A stretch of DNA of 64,000 nucleotides from Ananas comosus (Eukaryota; Streptophyta; Magnoliopsida; Poales; Bromeliaceae): contig NC_033630.1 in NCBI RefSeq assembly GCF_001540865.1, forward strand, positions 6,473,242-6,537,241, in the 5' to 3' direction. The translations under genes were made by a program, and so were the position numbers. Positions within the stretch are counted from its first letter, which is position 1. Every line of letters begins with the position of its first letter. Below, piece after piece: positions 22,986-35,670 of the stretch. The notes under the pieces are model-generated. The model ran no database searches. It was given only the letters and a program-made list of their open reading frames with translations, and was not told where the DNA came from.

Positions 22986-24063
22986 AGAGATATTGGTATC
23001 TCTCCAATCGGTAGGCATACACCTCATAGAGAGTGGAGGAAATTGGCATTTTTTCAATCAGTAGTTACTAGTGTGTTGAGGGAGATAGGCATCACCAATC
23101 TTGGACGCTTCTGAAAAATCATACATATATGTTTTACTATTTCTCCCTAAATTTATTATTTTTGGGATTTTTCATATTATTTACTTACCATTCGCTTGTT
23201 CTCTGGCTTAACTTTAGCCTAAAATTCAATGCCGCTATAATCACACCTTATATTTTAACATAGATTCTATACCACTTGTTTTATATTTTAGGTTCCATCC
23301 TAGGTTAAATGCCACGTATACGTACTAAGCCTATAATTCAAGGTTCGCATGGATACGCATACATGCATACCACTTTTTTTTTTTTTCTTTCAATATTCTA
23401 AGGGTTAAAACCCTAATTTTCTCCTAGNTAAATTTAAATTTTAAATTTAAATTTTGAATTTTATATTTGAAATTTCAACATTCAAATTTAGATTGAAATT
23501 TAAAATTTTAAAATTTTAAAATTTTAAAATCTAAAATTTTAAAATCTAAAATTTTAAATTTTAAATTTTAAATTTTAAAATTTGATATTAATTTTTAAAT
23601 TTAAATTTTTAAATTTTAAATTCGAGAGATATTGGTATCTCTCCAATCGGTAGGCATACACCTCATAGAGAGTGGAGGAAATTGACATTTTTTCAATCAG
23701 TAGGCACTTGTGTGTTGAGGGAGACAGGCATCACCAATCTTGGACGCTTCTCAAAAATCATACATATATGTTTTACTATTTCTCCCTAAATTTATTATTT
23801 TTGGGATTTTTCATATTATTCAATTACCATTCACTTGTTCTCTGGCTTAAGTTTAGCCTAAAATTCAATGCCGCTATAATCACACCTTATATTTTAACAT
23901 AAATTCTATACCACTTGTTTTATATTTTAGGTTCCATCCTAGGTTAAATGCCACGTATACGTACTAAGCCTATAATTCAAGGTTCGCATGGATACGCATA
24001 CATGCATACCACATTTTTTTTTTCTTTCAATATTCTAAGGGTTAAAACCCTAATTTTCTCCTA
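22813..24063. repeat. two near-identical ~620-bp units meeting at a single N
   Basis: 22813-23427 and 23429-24063 align end to end, from TTTTGAATTTTATATTTGAA to CCTAATTTTCTCCTAG, with a few per cent differences. The joint is the N at 23428. The shared 430-bp non-AT part (22985-23420) is a repeat also seen, more diverged, at 39290-39600 (TCTCCAATCGGTAGGCA). Best explained as overlapping contig ends left unmerged. Confidence 0.8.
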
Positions 24064-24139
24064 GGTCAACCGCTCAAAAGCTATCATGACCTATTTGATC
24101 TCTCAACATGAAAATAAAACTACTTTAGCGTATATATTA

Positions 24140-24611
24140 GGCTAAATTACATAAAACCTTTCTGTTAATACCTGTTTTTTTTATTTCCCCCCCTGTCATT
24201 CAAAAACCTACACTTTGCCTCCTTAAAAAATAAAAAATATTTACAGGAGGGTACGGTGTGATAAAATAACAAAATTGCCCTCATCTTCTTCATTTCCTCC
24301 TTCCCAATCTTACTCATCCCGATGGCGGAGAGTGAGGGCGCATATCTAGGCATGGACAGAGGAATGGGCGAGGGCGAGGTGGCGGCGGAGGGCGAAGCGG
24401 CGGCCAAGGGCATGTGTGTGGGCATAGATGAGAGTTTCAGGGGTATTTTGGGTATAAAAATAAAATATAAACAGAACGCTAACGGAACACTAATGACGGG
24501 GGCCGAAGTGAATATTTTTTATTTTTTAAGGGGGCAAAACGTACGTTTTTGAATAACAGGGAGGAAAGTGAAAAAGCGGGTATTGACAAGGAATGTTTAT
24601 GTAATTTAGCC
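24140..24611. mobile_element. Mutator-type MITE with captured GC-rich segment (Pack-MULE-like)
   Basis: Terminal inverted repeats of about 100 bp start GGCTAAATTACATAAA and end TTTATGTAATTTAGCC. Flanking 9-bp words TATATATTA (24131-24139) and TATAAATTA (24612-24620) match at 8 of 9 positions, as expected for a Mutator-like target duplication. Between the repeats, about 24319-24432 is strikingly GC-rich and open on plus (starts MAESEGAYLGMDRGMGEGEV). Captured host DNA is the usual reason for such an insert. I do not recognise the source gene. Confidence 0.65.
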
Positions 24612-24844
24612 TATAAATTACTCATAATATATTTTTGCAATCAAAGAATACTCTGGACAATTGGTAGATTAAACCCATTTCTGTGATACTACTCACTTTC
24701 TTCTAGATCTCTTTTAAGGGATGATCCTTAATCACCTTAGATTCAAGAAAACTCTAAAAAGGAGTTCTATGACTCTATCCAAGTTAGAACCCTTAAATGT
24801 AACATTTGTGAAAAACTCCAAAAGAAATCCTAAAATGATAATTC

Positions 24845-25000
24845 TGTAAGGACTGAGATTTTGCAATGTAGATAAACTCTACTCTTTGTTGACGATATTT
24901 TTGTGTGTAATTTAATTACATAAGTACTCGTCAAGTTTCAGCAGAAAATGAATTAGAATGGAGAAGTTACGCGATCATTACTAATCACTTAAAATGAAAC
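24845..25000 (+). mobile_element. truncated 5' end of a family 5 LTR
   Basis: TGTAAGGACTGAGATTTTGC and the next 150 bp align with 40583-40745 (shared CTCGTCAAGTTTC, GAGAAG.TACGCGA). The homology ends where copia integrase sequence begins near 25000, so this fragment truncates the copia element. Confidence 0.75.
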
Positions 25001-26840
25001 TCCACAATGATATCGGAAGGGTAAAATTACTGATCATGCTCTTGCACATGTCAATTAATGTGCAATTCTTTCTTTCAACAACACCATTCTGATCAGGTGT
25101 CCATGACATAGTGTACTGTGGAATAATTCCGTAATGCTCCAAAATCTTAGCAAAAGGCCGAGGGAAGCCTTTATCTGTTTGTACCAAAATATTCACCACC
25201 CCTATCTGATCTGGCCACTTTTATTCTTTTCTCGAGTTGATTTTATATTTCAGCCTTATATACCTTAAAGGTATCTAATGCTTCATATCTTTTCTTTAAC
25301 TAAGTAGAGATAGTCATATCGAGAGTAGGCATCAGTAAATAGGATAAAATATTTATAACCAGTAATTAAGATAGGAAGATGTCTGCATATATCGATATGA
25401 ATCAACTCTAATGCTCCATCACGTCTTTTAGCACCTTTAGAGGAGATTTTGGTATGTTTCTTCTTTATGTAATCCACATACGTTCCAAAGTCAGAGAAGT
25501 CGAGATAATCTAAAATACCTTATCTAATTAACCTTTGGATTCTCTGTTTCGATATGTGTCTCAAACTCTTATGCCATGACATGGATGACCTTTCATTATC
25601 AATGCCATAGTTTGATCCAATATTTCCGTGCATGGTAAGAAGGATTTCACCATATGAATGATCTAAAAATACTTTATATAGATTATTTTTCAAAACACTA
25701 GAGCCAACTATCTGAGATTTGTTGGATAAAGAAAAAAACATTATTATCAAAATTGAAGCTATATCCCAATCCAACAGGTTTCGAAATAGAAATTAAATTC
25801 TTAGAGAATTTGGAACATAAAATGTATCGACTAAATCCAAATATAACTAGTAGAAAGAACTAATCTAAATGTTCCTACAAATTTTACTTTAGATGAATTT
25901 CCTTCAGCTGTATAGATAGTGGGTTCATCTTTACTGGATTTTCTGTATTTTCGAAATCCCTCAATCCACTAAGTATTAGACGGAACAGTAACTAAATGCA
26001 ATTCATGCATCAAAACTAGAAACTTACCCTTCTTCTTGAACTATTTTTGATACTTTTGGCAGTCCTTCTTCGTATAACCCTTTCTCTTACAAAAGAAACA
26101 CTTGGGAGTCTAATTACTTGATTGGTCTTATGAACCAGATGGAACTTTTTTATTCTTTCTTTTTGAGTCATTCTTGCCCTTACCATTCTTAGCTCAGTTT
26201 ATTTGTCTCTTTTTAGAAATAAAGTCAACTGCATCTTGTTTCCCTTCTATTAATTTGCCTTTCTCTTGCACACACATAGTCAACAATTCATTAATTAACC
26301 ATTTATCTTTATGTGTGTTATAAGAGATCTGAAATGGTCCGTATTTAAATAGCAAAGAGTTCAAAATAAAGTGAATTAAGGATGAATCAGAGATGGTTAC
26401 TTCAAGTGCAGTGAGTTGCACGGCAATATCTCGCATTTCCATAATATGCTCGCAAATTGAGCCATTTTAGGAGTACTTCATGGAAGAAGGTTTATTTATT
26501 GGGGTGCTCGTCAAAGTTTTACTGGAGCTTACAAACTGTTGGTCCACAGCATTAAAAAAATCGCGGGCTATCTTACATTCTGGATTTGAATTCCGAATGT
26601 TTTTACCAACACGCGCTTTCATCAACATTAAACTAAGCCGATTAGAGTGCTTCCACTTTTCTAAAAATACTGTTTCGATTGGCATACTTTTATCTATAAG
26701 ATGAGCAGGTTTTATCATCTCTTAAAGGCAAATCAAGATTCTATACCCTAATGTAAGCATAATCTGTTCTTTGCACTCCGAAAAATTAGAACCATTAAGC
26801 ATAGGAACAGAATCACCAATAGGAACATAGGATGAACTCA
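25001..26840 (-). pseudogene. degenerate Ty1/copia retrotransposon (gag to integrase)
   Basis: On minus, in order: gag start MSSSYVPIG near 26840; a gag segment with KPAHLIDKSMP and SNRLSLMLMKAR (26718-26467); UBN2-type gag MRDIAVQLTALEV through THKDKWLINELLTMC (26442-26194); a zinc-knuckle remnant near 26070-26110; the GAG-pre-integrase motif SWHKSLRHISKQRIQRL (about 25530); the integrase N-part with LELIHIDIC and DAYSRYDYLYL (25477-25283); and the integrase core with TPDQNGVVERKNCTLIDM (about 25100). It is broken by stops and frameshifts throughout, including one just after the gag start. Reverse transcriptase and RNase H are absent, because a family 5 LTR fragment replaces everything past LPISLW. 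Confidence 0.85.
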
Positions 26841-26879
26841 TAGCTGAAAAATAAAATGCATGTTTATCAATAAAATACC

Positions 26880-27890
26880 ACATCAAAAATTATCACACCA
26901 AAATTAAAAAAATACACTTTATATGACACCACAACACCTCCTTTGGAAGCAAAGTTATAAGCATAAGTATTTTTTCATTCTTTATGCATATATTTTATAT
27001 GACATCACAACCGCTCCTTTGAGAGTAGAGTTATGAGTATAAATATGCAATCTCTTTATCAGAAACTTATTTAAACTTTTTGCAGGTCGTGGTAATTTCA
27101 AATTTTCTAAATGAAAAAATTGTCAACTTTGGCCAGGCAAATTTCTCCAAAAGAGTTATAAGAAAATTACCATCCTGTACCACCCATGTACCTTTATGTC
27201 TACGCATCCTTTGGGAACAGATTAAATATAATATTAGGGTGCAATTTTAGACTAAATATAATATTATGGTGCAATTTCTGCATGCACTTATTTAAAATAA
27301 TTAATTTATCTTTTCTTCCGGTCGGGGCCGCTTTGACTTATATCTAACCAATCGAAATAATAATTTAATTTAACTTAGTGCTGCATGATTAATATGAAAA
27401 TTATCCAGAAGCACTACATTAAAGTAAATTAAATCATTATTTCTTTTAATTATGGCTGCTTTGGCTTGCACCTAACTAATCGAAAAAATAAATTAATTTA
27501 ACTTAGCGCTAATTCTTAAATAATCTAAAACAAATATGATTATTTAATTTTGCATGTTATATCTTATCAAAATAAGAATATTGATGCAATAAATACAAAC
27601 ATAATATCACAATTAAAATTTAACTTTATATATTCTAATTTAACCACAAACACAAGATATTTAAAAAAATTAAATTTATAATAAGTCAACACTGTATGCA
27701 AAATACAAGTTCATGTGAACAAAACTTTACACTCACAGCACTTCATAAAGGTCACGGGTCAAAATTAATTAATGAAGAATAATAAAGGACTAATTTGCAA
27801 AATTATTACAAAGAATAAGTAAGATCTGTAATTTTCAAATTAGTCCCTTAATCAAGTTTTTATGCAAGGAAAATCCAGAAGGGAGTAATG
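26880..27890. other. non-coding, no gene seen
   Basis: AT-rich. Contains local direct repeats (TATGACACCACAACACCTCCTT at about 26918 against TATGACATCACAACCGCTCC at 26998; TAACTAATCGAAA words near 27350 and 27475), probably the degenerate remains of the copia element's 5' leader and LTR. Confidence 0.4.
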
Positions 27891-27894
27891 CTTC

Positions 27895-29250
27895 TATACT
27901 TTTTTTTTTTCGTTACCGTTCATTCACGTGTATTCAACGGCTCAGATTTAATTTCTTTTAAATTGTGACCTGCAATAGCAGGTCATTTTAGGAGAGGTAT
28001 CGGTTACCTGGTACCTCAAAAAAAGGATATTTTTGTCTTTTAATACATAGACAATTTAGTCATTTTATCTCTACTATATTTTCAAAATTTTTATTTTCTC
28101 TTTGTTTCCTTTTTTATTAACTAAATTAGAAAATTTCTTAATTTTTTTAAACATATTAAATATGTTGAATTTAAATATTTGCCCACATTTAATTTTTTAA
28201 AATTAGTATACAAAATTAATGACTAAGATGAATTCATAATTTTGTTAAACGTATTAAATATGTTAAATTTAAATATTTACCAACATTACAAATGTTTTTA
28301 AATAGTCATACAAAATTAATGTCTAAAGTAAAACAATTCTAAATTCTTTTAACATATTAAATACATTTAAATTATAAATTTTTTAACCTACATTCAAAAT
28401 TTTTTAAATAAGTGATACAAAATTAATGTCTAAACTATAGGTATTTAAAAGTTTCTTAAACATATTAAATATGTTGAATTAAAACATTTACCAACATTAC
28501 ATTTTTTTTAAATAGTAATACAAAATTCCTCTAATTTAAATTTCACTTTTAATTTGAAATATTTAAAATTTAAATTCACCGTATTTAGAAATAGAACTAT
28601 TTCTAAAATTCCTATAATTTAAATTAATGCATAATTTTAGAAACACTAAAACATTCAAAGTAGATGCTTAAATTAATGCCTAATTAATGCATAAATTTAG
28701 TTAATCAATTAATTGCCTAAATTAGTGCAAATTAATGCGTAAATTTAGAACCTTAATTAAAAGTTTCTTTATACGTTGTATTGTTTAATTACCAAACTAA
28801 CCTTGAATAAAATAATTCTTTTACTTGTTAAATATTAAAATTATATTTTTACCCTCTATTAATCAGCGGTTAAGATCTTTTTTATTTTTATTAAAAAAAA
28901 GTACCGAATCAGTTCTCATCTCATCCAGAGTAATGCTTCTATATATATTTTTTTGTTACCATTCATTCACGTGCATTCAACGGCTCAAATTTAATTTTTT
29001 TAAAATTGTGACCTATAATAGTAGGTCACTTTAGGAGAGGTACCGGTTACCAGGTACCTCAAAAAAAAAAGATATTTTTGTCTTTTAATACATAGACAAT
29101 TTAGTCATTTTATCTCTATTATATTTTCAAAATTTTTATTTTCTCATTGTTTCTTTTTACCTGTTAAATATTAAAATTACATTTTTACCCTTTATTAATC
29201 AAGGATTAAGATCCTTTTTATTTTTCTTAAAAAAAAGTACCGAATCATTT
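27895..29250. repeat. direct repeat pair of an unclassified element
   Basis: 27905-28105 and 28935-29145 share about 200 bp (TTCATTCACGTG.ATTCAACGGCTCA, GTGACCT...TAGGTCA, TACCTCAAAAAAA, CATAGACAATTTAGTCATTT). AT-rich sequence with internal repeats (CATATTAAATATGTTGAAT words) lies between. No coding region. A MITE or non-autonomous element is possible, but I cannot fix its ends. Confidence 0.5.
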
Positions 29251-29387
29251 CTCATCCAGAAGGTACCAACTGAAGCTGGAAACCGAAGTAACCAAATTTA
29301 GCATCTATAAGCCTAATAAATAAAACTACTCTTCATCTTCTTTTCCAAAAATTAAAGCTAATCTCACATGAACCTTAGGGTACGTTT

Positions 29388-30118
29388 GGTTCGCGCTATC
29401 TTTTAAAGATTCCTACTAATCCAATGGGAATAAAAAAATATGACGGTGTTTGGCTAAACGCACTAAGTAATCTAGTTAGTAATATTGGATTCATTTGGGA
29501 ATAAGATTCACNTTAAAAAAAAGTACCGAATCATTTCTCATCCAGAAGGTACCAACCGAAGCTGGAAACCTAAGTAACCAAATTTAGCATCTATAAGCCT
29601 AATAAATAAAACTACTGTTCATCATCTTTTCCAAAAATTAAAGCTAATCTCACATGAACCTTAGATTCATAATAACTATATATGCTCAAATAAATTAAGG
29701 CTTGAGATCTGATCCCGTGTGCTTCTCATCCACGCTCATCGTACGACCATGCTTTCCGAATCGACCATCGCGATAATCAGAATCAGAGTCACACACGGTG
29801 TAGATTCAGGTCAACAACCATGCCGCCGAGATCCGAGTCTCGGTCCATTCCGCAATCCNTCTCTCTCTCTAACTTATACTCTCTCTCCCTTTTTTCTAAA
29901 AAAATATTAAAACTTTTGGTAACATTATTTAAAATTAAATTAATTAATTAATTAATTAATTGTATAATTTTTGTAATATTAAATAACATGGCTAATTAAT
30001 ATTACCGTGCGAACCAAATACAGAAATTCCACATTTTTAGTCATAGAATGAATAGGAATAAAATTTTCGGATATTTTTTATTCCTAGTAATTTTTCATAA
30101 TGCGAACCAAACGCACCC
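29388..30118. mobile_element. Tourist-like (PIF/Harbinger) MITE split by a misplaced contig
   Basis: Left end GGGTACGTTTGGTTCGC (29388) and right end GCGAACCAAACGCACCC (30118) are inverted repeats, flanked by TTA on both sides (29385-29387 and 30119-30121). The 3-bp TTA duplication is the PIF/Harbinger hallmark. True element sequence is 29388-29511 and 29860-30118. The 29513-29858 piece between two single Ns is host flank from an allele without the MITE (empty site AACC-TTA-GATTC at 29657-29668). Confidence 0.85.
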
Positions 30119-30121
30119 TTA

Positions 30122-30424
30122 GATTCATAATAACTATATATGCTCAAATAAATTAAGGCTTGAGATATGATCCCGTGTGCTTTTCATCCACGCTCATCAT
30201 ACGACCATGCTTTCCGAATTGACCATCGCGATAATCAGAATCAGAGTCACACACGGTGTAGATTCAGGTCAACAACCATGCCGCCGAGATCCGAGTCTCG
30301 GTCCATTCCGCAATCCGAATCGTTGTCTATGCCGTCATAAATAAGAGCCCTGCTCTTTGAACGTCTCAGATCCCATGGTATAAGGGTCGGTGTCCACTTC
30401 ATAGTTCATACGACAACAAGTCAC
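30122..30424. other. unique-looking non-coding sequence
   Basis: A mixed-composition stretch (ATGCCGCCGAGATCCGAGTC and neighbours) that is also present, from the other allele, at 29664-29858. No recognised gene. Confidence 0.5.
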
Positions 30425-30427
30425 TAA

Positions 30428-31769
30428 GGCATGTTTGTTTCATCGAAACTAGACTTTAGGTTGAAGTGAACTTTAGGTTAAACTGGAGTTCGGTGAAAAC
30501 TATTTTTTTTTCACTGTTTGTTTCATAGTTATGAAAGTGAAGTTTCATCAATTTTGCTGTTTGTTTGGTAGAATATGTATAATATAAAACTATAATTTAT
30601 ACATAAATAATAAATATTTTAATAAATAAAAATAATATAATTATATTTTTATATAATTAAAATTTAATTTAAAACAACTAAATTATTTGTTTATACATAA
30701 ATTATAGTAATACGATAATAGAATTATAAAGTAAAAAAAATTAATACTTAATTAATCAATTTTTATCATATTTTAAATATACAAACTAAATAAAAAAAAT
30801 ATTAAAACTTAACTAATCAATTTTTATCATATTTTAGATATATTAACTGAATAAAAAAATAATTAGTAACATAATTAAATATATTTAAATATAACTAGCT
30901 TTATCTATTATATTGTTTTATTTTTTTTTCACCTCTCTTCACCATAATTAACTTCGGCCCACGATGGAACGAAGTCAATTACGCCGTTTGAGATTAACTT
31001 GAGTTTCAACCGTAACTTTTTTACGGCAAACCAAATAACGGAAGTAGTCGTTTAGGGCAAAAATGACATCCCTCCTCTTCACTTCCACCCTACTTCCACC
31101 CAAACAAACATGTAGACTATGGGTTGAAGTGGACTTTGGGTTGAACTGGAGTTCGGTAAAAACTATTTCTTTTCTGCTTTTTGTTTCGTAGTTATGGAAG
31201 TGAAGTTGTATCAGTTCTGCTGTTTGTTTGGTAGGAAGTGTATAATATAAAACTATAATTTATATATAAATAATAAATATTTTAATAAATAAAAATAATA
31301 TAATTATATTTTTATATAATTAAAATTTAATTTAAAATAACTAAATTATTTTTTATACACAAATTATAGTAATACAATAATAAAATTATAAAGTAAAAAA
31401 ATATAAATTCTTAATTAATCAAATTTTACCATATTTTAAATGTACAAACTAAATAAAGAAAATATTAAAACTTAACTAATCAATTTTTATCATTTTTTAG
31501 ATATATTAACTGAATAAAAAAATAATTAGTAACATAATTAAATATAACTAGCTTTATCTATTATATTATTTTATTATTTTTTTTCACTTCTCTTCACCGT
31601 AATTGACTTCGGCCCACGATGGGGCGAAGTCAATTACGTTGTTTGAGGTTAATTCGAGTTTCGACCGTAACTTTTTTACCGCGAACCAATCAATAGAAGT
31701 GGTCGTTTAGGGTGAAAACGACTTTCCTCCTCTCTACTTCCACCCCACTTTCACCCAAACAAACATGCC
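30428..31769. mobile_element. tandem dimer of a Tourist-like MITE
   Basis: Ends GGCATGTTTGTTTC (30428) and CCCAAACAAACATGCC (31769). The same 670-bp unit occurs twice, meeting at about 31110 (CAAACAAACATGTAGAC). The left flank is TAA. The right flank is CAA here but TAA in the allelic copy at 34581, so the target duplication is TAA. The interior is AT-rich with no open frame. Confidence 0.75.
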
Positions 31770-32505
31770 CAAGGCGCCGACTAAAAAGCCTTCCCCCTTC
31801 CCCTTTTTATTTTTATTTTAATGAAGCATGCATTAGGAAGAAGACAATGAACAATGAACAGCACAGCCTCAATTAAGGCTGCTGTACATGCATACGTAAT
31901 TAAGACGTATTGCATAATAAGGTTTCAATAGATAGCTTGAGATTGGAACCCAGTGTCAAAAATAATTCCAGCAGTTCGGCGCAATTGATTAGAAAGATTA
32001 TGCATACAATGTTTAATATTATCAACCAACGCTCTGATATCAATTAATAGATTTTTTTATCAGTATATAAAATAATAATAAATTAAATATATACCGAAAC
32101 CAAGATTATAAATAAAATAAAATAACTCACATAGCGCCATAGAGAAGAAATTTTTTATCAAACTGCGGAAGCGAGAAGTTCGGCTATGATTTGAAAGTTA
32201 CGAATCGAACTTGGATAATTTAGTTTCTCCTCCTATCTTAAGCACTCTCCCATATGGTGTGAAACAAATAGTAATTTTTCATGCGTGTGAGAAGGTGACA
32301 TGATTAATACCCCTTCATATAGAGTCCGGATCGACTTTTTTATCAAAGTCTGATTAGGATTCTATTTAATTTAAATAGATAGGATGGGGATAAAATATAT
32401 CATATCAAGTAGTTCTATATCTATTAGGATTGACCTTTATCTATAATAAATTCAAATTTGAACATGGGCCACATTTATAGAAACCCTAACACATCTATTA
32501 GGATT
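31770..32505. other. haplotype 1 flank with three empty sites
   Basis: Non-coding. Compared with 34590-39290 and 47640 it contains the unoccupied target ATACC (32091-32095), the unoccupied target ATAGA (32477-32481) and a replacement junction at 32495-32505. Confidence 0.6.
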
Positions 32506-34184
32506 CACGACTCTTTTTCTCACGCAGAGTTATTAATTAAGAAGTAATTATTGACACGTCATGTATGTAATCTCGTAATGTTTTAAAAGACATTAATACT
32601 TTTTTATATTTGAAAACTGTGACACTTAGAATTTGAAAGTTTTAAATAAGATTAAACCTCTTAGTCCGACTATAACATTATAAGCTGTGGATAGATGCAA
32701 AAGGTTAAGAGTATTAAGCGTGCTAAAAAAAGTATGAATAACCTCCGGGAAAGCGTCACAAAAGTTTTTAAAAAAAGCAATAAAAATTGGGTGATGAATT
32801 CAATTTGTTCTTCAATGCTGAAGTTTTATTTTCGTACACAAGACGAGAGAAAGTAGATTCTTTTTTTATGTTATTTTTAATTTTTATCAAAATTATTTAT
32901 AAAACACGCTACTGCTATGATTATTTAATTAGTAACTTCGCTTCAAAGGGTCTAACCAGTTGAAAATACTGAAGTCTAAAATTAAGAGGTGTTTATAGAT
33001 TAAGCCAGCCTCCATAAACTTATCTCTTTTCGATTTGGCTTTTCTTTTTTGTTGGACCAAGCTTTTGGGTATGTGCATATTTATGTATCTCCGGTGGGTT
33101 CAGGCATGTCAATGGATATGGATACCCTGCATTTTATCTACATTCGAACCAAAATGAGACAGTTTCAATCGAAGCTAATTGGAGATGGTTTCAGTTATAG
33201 AAATAAAAGGTCAAAATTTGGCAATTGCAGTTTCGATTATGATCGAAAGTGCGCAAGTTTTTATATTTGTAAGTTATTTTCGATTATGGGGCATCCGACT
33301 CGTCTATTGATTTCATTTGACATAATCCATAGGGATTGGAACTGTTTAGAAATCAAGTTTCATAATATTTTGACTTCGTTTGTCTAATGAACGAGTATAG
33401 CCAAATTAACGGCTAAAAATAAAAATACCGTAAAATAGTGATAAAAGACTCAAATTTCAAATCGAAAGTACTAATCTTGTTCTTAATGTTAAATAGAATT
33501 TTCTATTAAAGTTTTATATAATTTGGATTGTTTTACACTATTAAACTTACAAACGTGTCATATCGATCATTAAAATAGGCATTTCTGAGATTCTTTGATC
33601 ACTTGGTAATAACGTTGAAAAATTTAATTTCTAAATAATTTAATAGTATAGACTATGACTAACAAAATGAATTGTCGAATCAAATATCCTATCATCGAAA
33701 ACAACTTAATTACAAATATAGAGACCTCCGTGTTTTCAAAAACACGAAGAAAGTACTCTATATATATAATATATAAATATATATAGATTAATAATTGGTA
33801 TATATTAATAATTTAGTTTAATGCTTAATATATTAAATAACCGAGTTCAATTTGGCAGTTTCTGATACAAATTTTCTCTAAACTGTTATGTCTGATCCGG
33901 AGTCAGATATGATTTCGTGTTTCGATTTTTCATCCGAGTTCAGGTTTGAATTTTGCAGAGATCGCCTGCAGAAACTAATTTGTTGACGTCACTAGTGTTG
34001 TTGCCAGGCAAACGCCGATGGACAGCTAGCTTCGTCGTTATCTATCAACTTGACTGACTGCAGAAGAATGTCTTTTTTTGGATTCGATCGTGGCGGTGGG
34101 CCGTCTGCCGTCATGCTTTACTTGTAGTTAGCCAGTGGCTGCCAATCTTTATTGTGGCCTCCCTGGCCCCCTCGTTTTTTGGGC
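32506..34184. repeat. haplotype 1 copy of block 47644-49694
   Basis: Collinear and near-identical with 47644-49694, apart from lacking about 48382-48754. The duplicated open frame starting at 33049 shows no coding features. A diverged fold-back arm (GAGACCTCCGTGTTTTC near 33721) is included. Confidence 0.8.
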
Positions 34185-34185
34185 N

Positions 34186-34903
34186 AATACAATAATAAAA
34201 TTATAAAGTAAAAAAATATAAATACTTAATTAATCAAATTTTATCATATTTTAAATATACAAACTAAATAAAGACAATATTAAAACTTAACTAATCAATT
34301 TTTATCATATTTTAGATATATTAACTGAATAAAAAAATAATTAGTAACATAATTAAATATAACTAGCTTTATCTATTATATTATTTTATTTTTTTTTTCC
34401 ACCTCTCTTCACCTTAATTGACTTCGGCCCACGATGGGGCGAAGTCAATTACGCTGTTTGAGATTAACTCGAGTTTCGACAGTAACTTTTTTACGGCAAA
34501 CCAAACAACGGGAGTGATCGTTTAGGGCGAAAACGACTTCCCTACTCTCCACTTCCACCCTACTTTCACCCAAACAAACATGCCTAAGGCACCGACTAAA
34601 AAGCCTTCCCCTTCCCCTTTTTATTTTTATTTTAATGAAGCATGCATTAGGAAGAAGACAATGCACAGCACAGCCTCAATTAAGGCTGCTGTACATGCAT
34701 ACGTAATTAAGACGTATTGCATAATAAGGTTTCACTAGATAGCTTGACATTGTAACCCAGTGTCAAAAATAATTCCAGCAGTTCAGCGCAATTGATTAGA
34801 AAAATTATGCATACAATGTTTAATATTATCAACCAACGCTCTGATATCAATTGATAAATTTTTTTTATCAGTATGTAAAATAAGAATAAATTAAATATAT
34901 ACC
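34186..34903. repeat. haplotype 2 contig start, allelic to 31371-32095
   Basis: Starts after the single N at 34185 with sequence that matches 31371 onward: the right half of the Tourist dimer, then flank up to ATACC. Confidence 0.8.
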
Positions 34904-35670
34904 TGTTGCGTGCCTAAAGTCCCGACCCTTGATCCTGTCAAGTATCCTCCTCGGAAAGAGCGTTGGGATGATGAGCGGCCGCAGATGATGACCCTCGAAG
35001 TTTGCGCCCACAGAGGATCAAGTGATTAGGCCGATGAGGGGTCCAACCAGCCGGGTTCGAAAACCTTCACAGTAAATTCGCTTCGGCAGGATGAGCCGAA
35101 TGAACAGGGGAAACCTATATCTCGGCTGAGAGATGAGCCGAATGACTAGAACAACACGAGATCTGATCGGCGGGAAGAGCCGAAATGATTTTCTATTGAT
35201 TAGCGAGTGGAAAGAGTACAGGAATAAGGGAGTGATGCACGTAGGGCAAACAGACTCCGAATATGAGGACAGGGGAGTGATGTCCGTAGGGCAGACAGAC
35301 TCCGAGTATGCTAAATTACAGGAACTACTCCTAAAGAAAGCGGTAAATGCGAGAATAGAAAGATGCAGGAAAATAAAGGTGGTCTTTTGTGCGCAGGGGC
35401 GAAGACCCCTATTGCAGGCTTCAAAGTTACTATTTATAGCCCACATTATTAGTTGGTTGAAAGTAGTTGGGGGGAGTGGTTGTAACCATGATCGTGGAAG
35501 TTATACTAACTCCTCATGGATGTTACGCTAACTCCTCATGGAAGTTACACCCCAATCTTCAACCGTTCCTGCCTTCTTGTTCTTCAGACGTCTTATTGCC
35601 GACTCCCGGTGTACCACGTGTCCTTATTGGCTCATACGTGGGTTAGGTCGGCTCAATTTTGGTATCAACA
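34904..35670 (-). mobile_element. 767-bp solo LTR, target duplication ATACC
   Basis: Starts TGTTGCGTGCC and ends GGTATCAACA, flanked by ATACC (34899-34903 and 35671-35675). The allele at 32091-32095 has a single ATACC and no insert, which proves the insertion. The orientation is minus, inferred from GGGCTATAAATAG read on minus (35431-35442). Internal short repeats (GGGCAGACAGACTCCGA.TATG) lie at 35245-35310. No coding. Confidence 0.85.

Noticed and set aside
33049..33387. 112-aa frame, repeated at 48189, as a conserved gene
   Set aside because: The two copies are alleles of one repeat-rich block. One is cut by a MITE and nothing shows codon-level selection.
35018..35531. 142-aa and 132-aa frames on opposite strands
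   Set aside because: Both lie inside the 767-bp solo LTR and overlap each other. No motif.
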